A stretch of 64,000 nt of DNA, from assembly GCA_038205115.1 (NCBI GenBank), contig JBBRCE010000015.1:1-64000 (forward strand). The letters run 5' to 3'. A program made the position numbers and the translations under genes. The notes under the pieces are model-generated. The model was not told the DNA's origin. It was given only the letters and a program-made list of their open reading frames with translations, and made no database searches. The stretch's first letter is position 1, and every line of letters starts with the position of its first letter. This DNA comes from JBBRCE01 sp038205115 (GTDB lineage Bacteria; Planctomycetota; Planctomycetia; Pirellulales; JBBRCE01). Of the stretch, positions 8,683 through 17,118 are shown piece by piece.

Positions 8683-9747
8683 TTATCGCTGAAAGATCGG
8701 CAGGTAGTTGTTGGGCATCTGCAGAATGATGCCGGCCATGGCGGTGCCGTACTCGGCGCCAATCGAATCCATCCAAGCGCCGTCTTCACGCTGGCGAGCC
8801 AACATCGCGTCGCGAATGGCCGGATACCAGCGTTTCCAATAATCGCCGCCAGCTTGCCACATTGCCTGTACGGCGTAGTAATGACCGTACAAATAGTGGC
8901 TTTCGCGATTCAGCTCCGGGCCGCGCGGCAAGTAAGCCATCAGATATTCCAAACCGCGTTTAATTTCTGGACCCTCGAACACGCCGGCGCTGTAGAGCCC
9001 CATGATACCGGCGGCCGAACGCGGAAACGCGCTAACTCCGCCCTGCAGCATGTAGGCAAATCCGCCATCGGCGTTTTGACTGCGTTTGATGTAGTCGACG
9101 GATTTTTCGAGCGTCTCGCGGGGGACGTGCAAGCCGGAATTGCCGGCGGCCCGCAGCGCCATCACCTGGCAAACGGTGACCGAAATGTCGCCCGGCTGAC
9201 GCTGTGGCAAATAGCGCCAGCCACCGTCCGAGTTTTGCGTGCTGACGATCAGTTCGATCGCCTTGGAAAGCTTCTCGCGAACATCCGCCATGCCGTTCGT
9301 CTCGGCCAGAAACAGCGCGGCGAAACCATGCCCATACATGGGGCCGTGGCTGGTATCGCCCGGCACGCTGATAAAACCGCTATCGGCCGCTTTCGAAAGG
9401 ATGAACTCGACACACCGACTGACGTGCTTGCCGTATGGTCCGCGGTCGGGCGTGCTGCCCGACGCCAAAAAGGCGATGCCCGCCAGGGCGCAGACCGCGA
9501 CATTCCCGGCATAACCGCTGGCGCCAAAGCTGCCGTCGTCGCGCTGCGCACCCGCCAGAAACTCCAAGCCGCGGTCGATCTGCTTTTGCGTCGCTTTATC
9601 GAGCAGATTGTCGGCTGCGGCGTCATCACGCGCGGTGTCATCGGCATACAGGCGCCCCGCGCCACGCGTGGCGAGCAATCCGCCCGCCGTCATACCAGCG
9701 AGTTGCGATAAAAAACGTCGGCGAGCAAACACGGCTTTGATCGTCAC
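8683..9747 (-). CDS. Tat-exported prenyltransferase/squalene-cyclase repeat protein
   Basis: A 354-residue protein with a twin-arginine signal (ARRRFLSQLAG, ending near LYADD), so it is exported folded. The body is an alpha/alpha-barrel with QW-like repeats: QRDDGSFGA, QNSDGGWRYL, QNADGGFAYM and QREDGAWMDS. These are typical of the terpene-cyclase/prenyltransferase fold. The DxDD acid motif of squalene-hopene cyclase is absent and the protein is about half the cyclase length, so cyclase activity is unlikely; binding or scaffolding is a better guess. The GTG at 9747 has AGGAG five bases upstream and is preferred to the GTG at 9753. Confidence 0.82.
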   Translation of the reverse strand: MTIKAVFARRRFLSQLAGMTAGGLLATRGAGRLYADDTARDDAAADNLLDKATQKQIDRGLEFLAGAQRDDGSFGASGYAGNVAVCALAGIAFLASGSTPDRGPYGKHVSRCVEFILSKAADSGFISVPGDTSHGPMYGHGFAALFLAETNGMADVREKLSKAIELIVSTQNSDGGWRYLPQRQPGDISVTVCQVMALRAAGNSGLHVPRETLEKSVDYIKRSQNADGGFAYMLQGGVSAFPRSAAGIMGLYSAGVFEGPEIKRGLEYLMAYLPRGPELNRESHYLYGHYYAVQAMWQAGGDYWKRWYPAIRDAMLARQREDGAWMDSIGAEYGTAMAGIILQMPNNYLPIFQR

Positions 9748-9824
9748 GAACACTCCTGCGGTTCAGCGCCAACCGCGACGCAACTTTAAATGAGACGGCT
9801 GGCATTCAAAACATTGACGTGCGA

Positions 9825-10676
9825 TTATTGACGATCCGGATCGTCTTCCGCCAGTCGTCGAAAATAACGTTCGACCAGCCGCTGATACTTGGGTAAGAAC
9901 TGCTGGTCTTGCGATTGCTTAATTTGCTCGCGGGCTTTGGCCGGCAAGCGAATCCAAAGATCGCTGGCCAGCGGTGGCGGGCTCGTGGGTTCGACCGGTC
10001 CCGTTTTACGCTCCTGCAGCTTATTGCTGCTGTCGCGGGCAATCTGATCGGCGGGCGTTTGCGACTGCGAGGGATCGCCAGCCTTGCCACTTGCCGGCTT
10101 ACTGGGTTTTTGCTGGCCGCTGCTGTTCGATGTACTCTGGCTCTGACTTTGATTTTTTTGCTGTTGGATTTGCTCGATGAGCTGTCCGAGTTGGTCGAGT
10201 GCCTGCTGTTGCAACTTCGCGGCAGATTGGCCACCGCCTGCCGGGTTGCCGTCGGACGCATCTTTGGCTGTCTGGCCGATTTGCTGACCGGCGGCGCGCA
10301 TCGCGCGTTCAATTTGCTTGAGCGGATCGCGCTCGCTGGCTTCACCAAGGTCCTCTCCTCCACCAGCTTGATCGAGCGGATTGGCCGTTTTGGACTCGGG
10401 CTGCTGCTCGATGTCGCCCGACTGCTTGGTGTTGGGTTTGGTATCGGACTTGGCAGGGGGCGCCGCTTTTTTAACGGCCGGCCGCAACGAGACGTCGTCC
10501 AAGCCGTCGAGCAATTGGTTATCGAGCGATTTGAGCAGTTGTTCGTCCAGCGGATTCGAGGCTTTTGCCGGCGCTTGCTGGGGCGCGACGGGATTGGCAT
10601 CGTCGGCCGTGGCGCGGCCCGCAAGCAGCAGGCCGGCGAAGGCCAACGGCAGCGACAGCCTCATTAAGAATTTCAT
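9825..10676 (-). CDS. Exported low-complexity protein of the BatA/DUF4175 operon
   Basis: 283 residues with a clean signal peptide (MKFLMRLSLPLAFAGLLLAG, cut near ATA-DD). The mature protein is mostly disordered and Gln/Ser/Lys/Pro-rich (for example QQQKNQSQSQS). A conserved-looking C-terminal segment runs from about 230 (DLWIRLPAKAREQI) to the end (RLVERYFRRLAEDD). AGGAG lies five bases before the ATG. It begins eight bases after the DUF4175-like gene and probably acts with it in the periplasm. No catalytic motif is visible. Confidence 0.78.
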   Translation of the reverse strand: MKFLMRLSLPLAFAGLLLAGRATADDANPVAPQQAPAKASNPLDEQLLKSLDNQLLDGLDDVSLRPAVKKAAPPAKSDTKPNTKQSGDIEQQPESKTANPLDQAGGGEDLGEASERDPLKQIERAMRAAGQQIGQTAKDASDGNPAGGGQSAAKLQQQALDQLGQLIEQIQQQKNQSQSQSTSNSSGQQKPSKPASGKAGDPSQSQTPADQIARDSSNKLQERKTGPVEPTSPPPLASDLWIRLPAKAREQIKQSQDQQFLPKYQRLVERYFRRLAEDDPDRQ

Positions 10677-10684
10677 GGCAACTC

Positions 10685-13600
10685 CTAGCGATCGGCAGGT
10701 TGGGCATCTGGTTTTATTTTACGCGGCGGGTCATCGTTGTGCCGCACATCCGGCAGGTTATCTGGTTCATCTTCGGGCGGTTTCTCGCGCGCGCGTTTGG
10801 TAAGCTTGGTGAGCAAGTCGGCCAATTGTTCCTGTTCGCGACGTAAGGCAGCAAAGCGGCGAAGCTGACTTTCTGTGCGCTGGGCCGGGGGTTGGCCGTC
10901 GGCTTCGGCAGCTTGGGTGCGCGTCTGCAAATCTTGCTGCATCAATTTGAGCAGCTTTAACTGTGCCAGGTTTTGGATGCCGTCGACAGGTTTTTCCTTG
11001 GGCTTTCCGTCGGCCTGTTTGTCCGGCGGCTTGTCGTCCGAGCGCGGCTTTTGGTCTTTCTCGATCGCCTGTTTGATTTGCGTGAAGCGGGCCAGGGCCG
11101 CGCGTTCGGCCTGTTGCGCCGGCAGGCCGGTCTCACGCTGAAAAAGCAAAGTGACCGCGCGCTGCATATCTTCGCCGGCCGCTTCGAGCGCCAGGTGAAA
11201 GACTTCGGCGGCGGCGATTTTCTCGGCGAGCAACTTGGCATCCTCGGCCACGGCCGCTTGCTGACGCGCCAAGGCTTGCGCGGTTTGCGACTGTGCTCGA
11301 TTGAGTTGCCCACCGGCTGTGAGGCGTAATTGATCTAAACGCAAGGTTTCGTCGATGACGCCCTGCTGTCGATCCAGCAGGCCTTTGAGCACGTCGTCGA
11401 TTTTGGCCAGTTGCTCGCCGGCCAAATCGTCCTCGGCTTGCTTACGCCGCTGGGCCAACTGCTGTTGCGCGTCGTCTAAATCTTGGCGCGCGAGCTCGGT
11501 CTGTTCGGCGGCGGCATCGGCCTCGCCTTTCTCGTCGGCATTGCCCGCGGCGCCGGTCTTTTCGGCAGCGCCGGCCAACTTTTCGGCGGCCCGCGCAGCT
11601 TGCAACCGTTTTAACTGGCGGGCAAATCGATCCACTTCTTGCTGCAACTGCTGTTGCGCGGCGCTCAGCCGTTTGAGTTCCGCGCGGCGCTGCGGGGCAT
11701 CGGTCATTTGCTGTGCCGCGCTTTGCCGCGATGCCAGCGCTTGTTGCTGCCCACGAAGTTGCTGCAACTGTTGTTCGGCCGCGCGCAGTTTGCTGGCCAG
11801 ATGCGTGAGTTCGTGTTCACGTTTGCCGGCAAGAATGTCCAGCATTTCGGCCAGCGCGGCGTCAATGGATTTCTGCGTCTCAAGTGACTGACCGATTTGG
11901 TTGTCTTGCAGTTGGCGGCTGCCCGCCGACATTTGCCCACTAATGCCGGCCTGCTGCGCGGCGTGCAAGGCGTCGGTCAGTGTTTGCGCTGCGAGTGGAT
12001 CGGAGTCGGCAATTTGTTTGGCTGCCCGATCGAGCTGTTGCTGTGCTTTATCGAATTGACGCTGCAAATCGGTTTGACGCTGCGCCAACTGACGGAGGTC
12101 GGACTGCTGTTGCGACGTGAGTTCGCGAAAGTCCTTGGCGAGCGTGGTGGCGCCGAGCGTGCGAATCTGGTTTTCGAGCTCGGTTTGCTCGCGGCGAATC
12201 TGCGAAATGTCTTGCGCGAACTCGCGATAGTTGATCCATTGCGAATATCCTTCCAGCAACTTCTCCAGCGCGGCAATCACGCGCTGCTGGCCCGCGCCGG
12301 CGGCATCCAGCGACTGCTGCGCGCGCGCATCGGTTGGCACGCCGAAATCCTGATTGGCGGTGCTGGAAGGGTTGTCTGGCGCGCTGGTGCTGTTGCCAGC
12401 CGCGGGCGGAGTGCGTTCGTCAGCGCCGGCCGAGATGACGCTTTCGGCCGACTTCTGGGCAGCGGTCAACAAGCTCTCGATCGGCGGCAACTCGTCGCTG
12501 GCTAAACGCTTGACTTCTTGACGCAGCGTCTGGAATTGCCGCTCGACATTCGGACTGTCGACTTGGTTGTTGCGAAGTTCTTCGAGCGCTGCGTCAATCT
12601 GCAGCAAAATTCCTTCGCCAGGGCTCGCCAAACTGCGGGCCACTTGACGCTGATTGATCTGCGCACCTTGCAGTTGGCTGACGTCTTGCCGACGTATACG
12701 GCCGGCATCGCGAAATTGTCGAGACAAGACGGCGACTTGGCTGCGGGTGTCGGTCTGCAGCTTGAGAATCCGCCGCAGTTCACCCAGGATAAACGCTTGC
12801 TTGCCGGCCAGGCGTTGACGCAAATCTTCCGCCGAGATGATCGTGATCAACCGCTGATCGCTGCTGGTGGATTGCGGTTTGTAATCGCCGGCCGTGACAT
12901 GAAACGAAATTCTGGCGCCGGGCTGCAAAGCGAATTCGGCCAGCGACCAGCGATGTTCGATCGCGCGGCGCTCGCCATCGCCCACGCTCGCCAGGCCAGC
13001 GGGGCGCACGACGGCCTGCTCCGGGCCAGTCAGCAGTGGCACGGTCATTTCACCTTTGTCGCTTTGATCGGAGCGCACATAGAGCAGGTCGACCGAGCGG
13101 ATGGCCAGGTTATCGCTGACAACAATCTTAAGCGGAACCACCGCAGTCGGCGTCATCAGCAGCGAACCGCTGGGTTGTTCGATGGTTACAATCGGTGCGG
13201 TGTCCGGCAACGATTGTAGTTCCCAACGATCGTCCGCGCCACCGGTCACGTCATCGACATCGCGCAGTTCGAACCAGTAATGGCCAGACCGGCTGAGAGT
13301 CCAGGCATCGCCGGAAATTGCGAACGTGCGTTGATCGGGCGAAATGGCACACGGCACGTCGGGCAGGCCATCTTGCTTGAGCGTTGCCCGCACCAGCGGC
13401 TTAGTCGATTGCCCACGAACGTCGACCCGCGTGCCCGCGAGCGCAACGATTTTGCGCCCCGACGATTCGCTGGGCAGGCCCGTGTAGGTGGGCGGATGCA
13501 GCGTGATGTTTAGCGATTGGGTGGCCGGCGGATCGATGACTTCCACCGCGGTCCAAGGCATGGAATGATCGTCACCACCCTCGGCCCGAAAAGCAAACGA

Positions 13601-14398
13601 GCGGGTGATTTGATCGCGACGGGCCACCATCGCGCCGGCCAGCGGTTGCATCCGCTCGACTTCTTCGCTGGCGGTGCCATCGGCATTCGCGAAGCGGAAA
13701 TGCACGCGTACTTCGTCCGGCAGCTCGCCATTCCGGTCGATGACGCGGGCTTCGAACGATTGGCCACGGGCGATCCGCGGCGGTGGATTTTGCGGAGCCA
13801 ACTGATGTTGCCGCGGCCAGGGATCGTCCTGCCAAGGCGCCAGCAAGTGCGCGAGCGCGTAATGGGCGTTACCGCCTGCCACCACTCCCGCGATGATCGC
13901 CGTGGCCACCACTGCCAAGGCGGGTGCCGCGGCGCGCCAGATGGGTCGGGCGTCCACAACGTCGGACACCTGGATGGGCGTGATTGCGTCGGTCGCTTCA
14001 ATTACCACAGCGCGGCGCAACAGGGCCGAACCGGCATGCGGCAGGTCGTCCGCTTGTTGCAAAAAATCCACGGCGCTAGAAAGCTGTTCGCCCAGCGCCG
14101 GAAAACGACTCTCGATACGCCGCGCCAACTCGACATCGCCCAGCCGCCGCCGGAACACCGGCAGTAGAAATCTCCACAGCGCGGCCGCGCCGAGCGCGAC
14201 GAGCAACAAAGAGAAAAACCAGCGCACGCCCAAGTCGTCGATCCGCAGCAAGAAATCGATCAGACTCAGCGTCAGCATCCCGCCGAGCACGGCTGCGGCC
14301 AGCCAGCTCAACGCGTGCAAAAACAGCAGATTGCGCGCCCGCCGCCGCACCGCCGCAATCAGATTCATCAGCGGTTGAGAACTGCGGCCGACCGACAT
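10685..14398 (-). CDS. DUF4175-like giant membrane-anchored coiled-coil protein
   Basis: 1237 residues. Two transmembrane helices near the N terminus (about 20-80) are followed by a cytoplasmic-looking linker, then a third helix near 150-170. A large beta-rich domain extends to about 500 (HPPTYTGLPSE, GHYWFELRD). From about 520 to 1150 it is almost continuous Gln/Ala/Arg-rich coiled coil (repeated AQQQL and RQTDLQRQ patterns). The C terminus is Lys/Pro-rich and disordered. This matches the DUF4175-type proteins that accompany BatA/VWA genes in planctomycetes and proteobacteria. Function is unknown; an envelope scaffold is likely. Confidence 0.78.
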   Translation of the reverse strand: MSVGRSSQPLMNLIAAVRRRARNLLFLHALSWLAAAVLGGMLTLSLIDFLLRIDDLGVRWFFSLLLVALGAAALWRFLLPVFRRRLGDVELARRIESRFPALGEQLSSAVDFLQQADDLPHAGSALLRRAVVIEATDAITPIQVSDVVDARPIWRAAAPALAVVATAIIAGVVAGGNAHYALAHLLAPWQDDPWPRQHQLAPQNPPPRIARGQSFEARVIDRNGELPDEVRVHFRFANADGTASEEVERMQPLAGAMVARRDQITRSFAFRAEGGDDHSMPWTAVEVIDPPATQSLNITLHPPTYTGLPSESSGRKIVALAGTRVDVRGQSTKPLVRATLKQDGLPDVPCAISPDQRTFAISGDAWTLSRSGHYWFELRDVDDVTGGADDRWELQSLPDTAPIVTIEQPSGSLLMTPTAVVPLKIVVSDNLAIRSVDLLYVRSDQSDKGEMTVPLLTGPEQAVVRPAGLASVGDGERRAIEHRWSLAEFALQPGARISFHVTAGDYKPQSTSSDQRLITIISAEDLRQRLAGKQAFILGELRRILKLQTDTRSQVAVLSRQFRDAGRIRRQDVSQLQGAQINQRQVARSLASPGEGILLQIDAALEELRNNQVDSPNVERQFQTLRQEVKRLASDELPPIESLLTAAQKSAESVISAGADERTPPAAGNSTSAPDNPSSTANQDFGVPTDARAQQSLDAAGAGQQRVIAALEKLLEGYSQWINYREFAQDISQIRREQTELENQIRTLGATTLAKDFRELTSQQQSDLRQLAQRQTDLQRQFDKAQQQLDRAAKQIADSDPLAAQTLTDALHAAQQAGISGQMSAGSRQLQDNQIGQSLETQKSIDAALAEMLDILAGKREHELTHLASKLRAAEQQLQQLRGQQQALASRQSAAQQMTDAPQRRAELKRLSAAQQQLQQEVDRFARQLKRLQAARAAEKLAGAAEKTGAAGNADEKGEADAAAEQTELARQDLDDAQQQLAQRRKQAEDDLAGEQLAKIDDVLKGLLDRQQGVIDETLRLDQLRLTAGGQLNRAQSQTAQALARQQAAVAEDAKLLAEKIAAAEVFHLALEAAGEDMQRAVTLLFQRETGLPAQQAERAALARFTQIKQAIEKDQKPRSDDKPPDKQADGKPKEKPVDGIQNLAQLKLLKLMQQDLQTRTQAAEADGQPPAQRTESQLRRFAALRREQEQLADLLTKLTKRAREKPPEDEPDNLPDVRHNDDPPRKIKPDAQPADR

Positions 14399-14559
14399 GC
14401 GAGTTTCTCACCGCGCGAGGTTTCCAAGTTCAATTAAGGTCGCTCGTTGGACGCATTCCAACGCCAATTCGTTCCACGCGACTGGGCTGCCGTCATTTCC
14501 GGCGGAATTTCGGTTCGATTCGTCTCGCCGGGGTTGGCGGGTTGAGCGAACCCTCCCGA

Positions 14560-17118
14560 TTATAGCATTCCGTGCCGCTTGCGAAGTATCCATTCGGTAA
14601 CGAGCAGCGACAAAAACGCGATCAGCACGATCGACTTATTCCACAGCGGCACCGGCTGCAGCGGTTCGGTCGGCACGGGGCGGCCGGGCGGTAGATCGGC
14701 CAGCAGATGCTCCGCGTCGGCGAAGTCGTAGTAGTGGCCGGCGGAAATCTCGGCCGCGTGGCGCAGTTCGGTGACGTCGGTTTGGGTGCGTTGGAATTCG
14801 CCCGGCGCGGCCATCACATTGAATTCCGCGAGCGTTTGCCCGGCGATATTGGGTTCGACCAGTCCGATGCGATAGCGGCCCAGCGGGGGATTGGCGATCT
14901 GGCCTTCGAACAGTCCGCGACTGATGGCGTCGCGCTGCAATTTGAGTTGGGACTTTTCGCGTCCGTCGCGATCGATCGAAATGGTGACGCCGTCGTCGGC
15001 GACCGGCGCTAAGCGATCGTCGGTGAATCGAACGCGGACGCTCACGGGATCTCCGCGGCGGAACTCGCGTCGATCGACGGTGATTTCGGCCGAGTGACTG
15101 CCGAGCTTGGCATGACTGAGCAGGCGAATGGTTTGCAGCCAATAGCGCTCGAACAGTTTTTCGCCGCTGACTTTTCGCCAACGCCAAGTTTCGTCGGTGG
15201 TTTGAAACAGCACTTTGCCGGCGCCGGCATATTGCAAGATCAGCAGTGGCAGCGGCCGGCCGTTTTTGTCGCGATGCGCGGGATTTTCGGCCAGCACGCG
15301 CGCCGCTGGCTTAAGGTCCGGCGCTTCGACCATCCAGTAGAGCGGTGCCAGCGATTCCCAGCGTCGCCGCGTTTCTTTCGGCGAATCGCCCAACTGCAGC
15401 GCGGGACTATCCAAACCGAGCGGCGTCGGCATGGCCTGAAAGCCGACCGTCAATGGTTGATTGCTGCTCGGCGTTTTGATCGAGAGCAGATCGCAGGGAA
15501 AGAGCGGCGCCAGCGGCGTGCCCCGATACGCCTGCGGAGTGAACTTGGCGCCGGCAATGAACACCACGCCCCGCCCTTGCTCGGTGACGAACTCAACGAT
15601 GTTTTGCATCGCCGCTTTGCTCAATGCGGCCGGATCGACGTCGCCAAAGATCAGCACGTCGTACTGAAACAGATCGTCTTTGCGGACCGGAAATACGCGG
15701 TCCGGCAAGGTGGTGCTGTCGCGATATTCGGCGTCGGCGTCGAGCAGTACGGTTTTCAAATCGATCGTTCCGCGCCGGCTGATGGCGGCCGCGTCGCCCG
15801 TCGCGCCGGTCGCCGGCTTGGCGTCGTCGGGCGCAGCCGGTTTGGCGTCTGGTGATTTGGCGTCTGGTGATTTGGCGTCGGGTAATTTGGCGTCGGGTAA
15901 TTTGGCGTCAATCGGCTTGGCAGCAGCCGTGGCGAGATCGGTCCGCGCCATTTGTCGTTCGAGCATTTGCTTGAGAAATCGATATTCGTAATTCGGATAC
16001 TGTTGCACCAGCAGCACCTTGGCCTCGGTCTTGCGGACGCTGACATGTTGCCGCTGCTGGTTATTGGTGGCGCTGGCCTCTTCGGGAATGCTCTCGACTT
16101 CCAGCGTGTACTCGAAATCGCCGACGCGCATTGGGCGATACAGCAATCGCACTTTCTTGGGCGTGTCGTCGCCCTCGATTGTTACGGCCTGTCGCTGAAC
16201 CTCCTTGCCGGCTTCCAGCAACCGCAGATTGACGGTGCGTCCCTTGAAGCCGGTGGCGCGGAGCTTGGCTTCGAAACTCACCAGATCCTCGACGTAGACC
16301 ACTTCGTCCACGGACAGTCCGGTCAATTCCAAGTCAGGCACGCCGCGCTGCTGCCCAATGCCAATCGTAAACAGCGGTACGGCTTTGCGGCGCGCGTACG
16401 CGGCCGCTTCCGAGAGCGTTTCGCCCTCTGTGGTGATGCCGTCTGTGAGCAGAATAACGGCGGCTGGCGGAGCGCCGCGCAAGTCGTTGAGCACGGCGTG
16501 CAGGTCTTGCCCGAGACGGGTCGATTCGCCGGTGGCTTCCAGCGAAAGAATTTTTTCGCGCATCGTCGGTAGGTCGTCCGAGATGGCGCGGACGCCATCG
16601 GATGCAAAATACAGTTTGAGCTTGTGATGCTGCGAGATGTCTTTCAACAACTGGCTTTGCTGTTCTAGCAGCAGCGTCTTAGCCAGGTTTAGCCGTGTCA
16701 GTTCGTTGAATCCTGCCCGCTTGACGCGTTGCTCCAGCGCTGCGCGAGATTTTTCTTCGTAGCGATCGGACAGACTCATACTGCCGGAATCATCGACCAT
16801 GATGGCAATGTAGGGATTGTCTTGCCGCTCGCGTGTCAGCCGCCACTGTGCCAACATCAGCAGCGCCAGGCCAACCAGCGACAGGCGGACCACGGCCAGA
16901 AACAGACGGAGCCGGCGACTGGCATTGCCCGCCTCGCGAAAATAGATGGCCGCCACCAACAGGCCCACGATCATTACAAACGACAATGTGACAACCGGTG
17001 GCCAATTCCAGCCTGGCGCTTCGAATCGTCCGGCCGTGCCCTGACCGTTGCCGGACGGTTCGACGACGAACAGCCATTCGATGAAATGCTCGAGCCAGGC
17101 AGGCAGTGTGTGAGTCAT
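14560..17118 (-). CDS. Membrane protein with von Willebrand factor A domain
   Basis: 852 residues. Two N-terminal transmembrane helices (around 40-60 and 75-92) precede a VWA domain with an intact metal-ion adhesion motif, DDSGSMSLS, near 115. Beta-rich domains follow, then a class-I-amidotransferase-like segment (LIFGDVDPAAL, GRGVVFIAGAKF) around 480-530, as often seen in this family, and a final helix (IVLIAFLSLLVTEWIL). Between the VWA part and the amidotransferase-like part sits a Pro-Asp-Ala-Lys repeat tract. The ATG overlaps the stop of the BatA-like gene by four bases (ATGA), so the two are translationally coupled. It is probably a periplasmic-facing protein-interaction module. Confidence 0.85.
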   Translation of the reverse strand: MTHTLPAWLEHFIEWLFVVEPSGNGQGTAGRFEAPGWNWPPVVTLSFVMIVGLLVAAIYFREAGNASRRLRLFLAVVRLSLVGLALLMLAQWRLTRERQDNPYIAIMVDDSGSMSLSDRYEEKSRAALEQRVKRAGFNELTRLNLAKTLLLEQQSQLLKDISQHHKLKLYFASDGVRAISDDLPTMREKILSLEATGESTRLGQDLHAVLNDLRGAPPAAVILLTDGITTEGETLSEAAAYARRKAVPLFTIGIGQQRGVPDLELTGLSVDEVVYVEDLVSFEAKLRATGFKGRTVNLRLLEAGKEVQRQAVTIEGDDTPKKVRLLYRPMRVGDFEYTLEVESIPEEASATNNQQRQHVSVRKTEAKVLLVQQYPNYEYRFLKQMLERQMARTDLATAAAKPIDAKLPDAKLPDAKSPDAKSPDAKPAAPDDAKPATGATGDAAAISRRGTIDLKTVLLDADAEYRDSTTLPDRVFPVRKDDLFQYDVLIFGDVDPAALSKAAMQNIVEFVTEQGRGVVFIAGAKFTPQAYRGTPLAPLFPCDLLSIKTPSSNQPLTVGFQAMPTPLGLDSPALQLGDSPKETRRRWESLAPLYWMVEAPDLKPAARVLAENPAHRDKNGRPLPLLILQYAGAGKVLFQTTDETWRWRKVSGEKLFERYWLQTIRLLSHAKLGSHSAEITVDRREFRRGDPVSVRVRFTDDRLAPVADDGVTISIDRDGREKSQLKLQRDAISRGLFEGQIANPPLGRYRIGLVEPNIAGQTLAEFNVMAAPGEFQRTQTDVTELRHAAEISAGHYYDFADAEHLLADLPPGRPVPTEPLQPVPLWNKSIVLIAFLSLLVTEWILRKRHGML
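15841..15909 (-). repeat. 15-bp tandem repeat coding for PDAK-type pentapeptides
   Basis: Four exact or near-exact 15-base units at 15841-15855, 15856-15870, 15871-15885 and 15886-15900, plus a partial unit to 15909. Units 1 and 2 are identical (TTTGGCGTCTGGTGA) and units 3 and 4 are identical (TTTGGCGTCGGGTAA). They encode LPDAK/SPDAK repeats in a disordered linker of the VWA protein. Confidence 0.95.

Noticed and set aside
8683..9747. Squalene-hopene cyclase
   Set aside because: The protein is about half the cyclase length and lacks the DxDD catalytic acid motif, although QW-like repeats are present.
14500..14535. GGTTCGATTC near 14512 considered as a T-psi-C arm of a tRNA
   Set aside because: No cloverleaf with an acceptor stem and anticodon arm can be formed around it.
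15841..15909. Tandem repeats considered as a CRISPR array
   Set aside because: Units are contiguous, with no spacers, are 15 bases long and are in-frame coding repeats; no cas gene is present.
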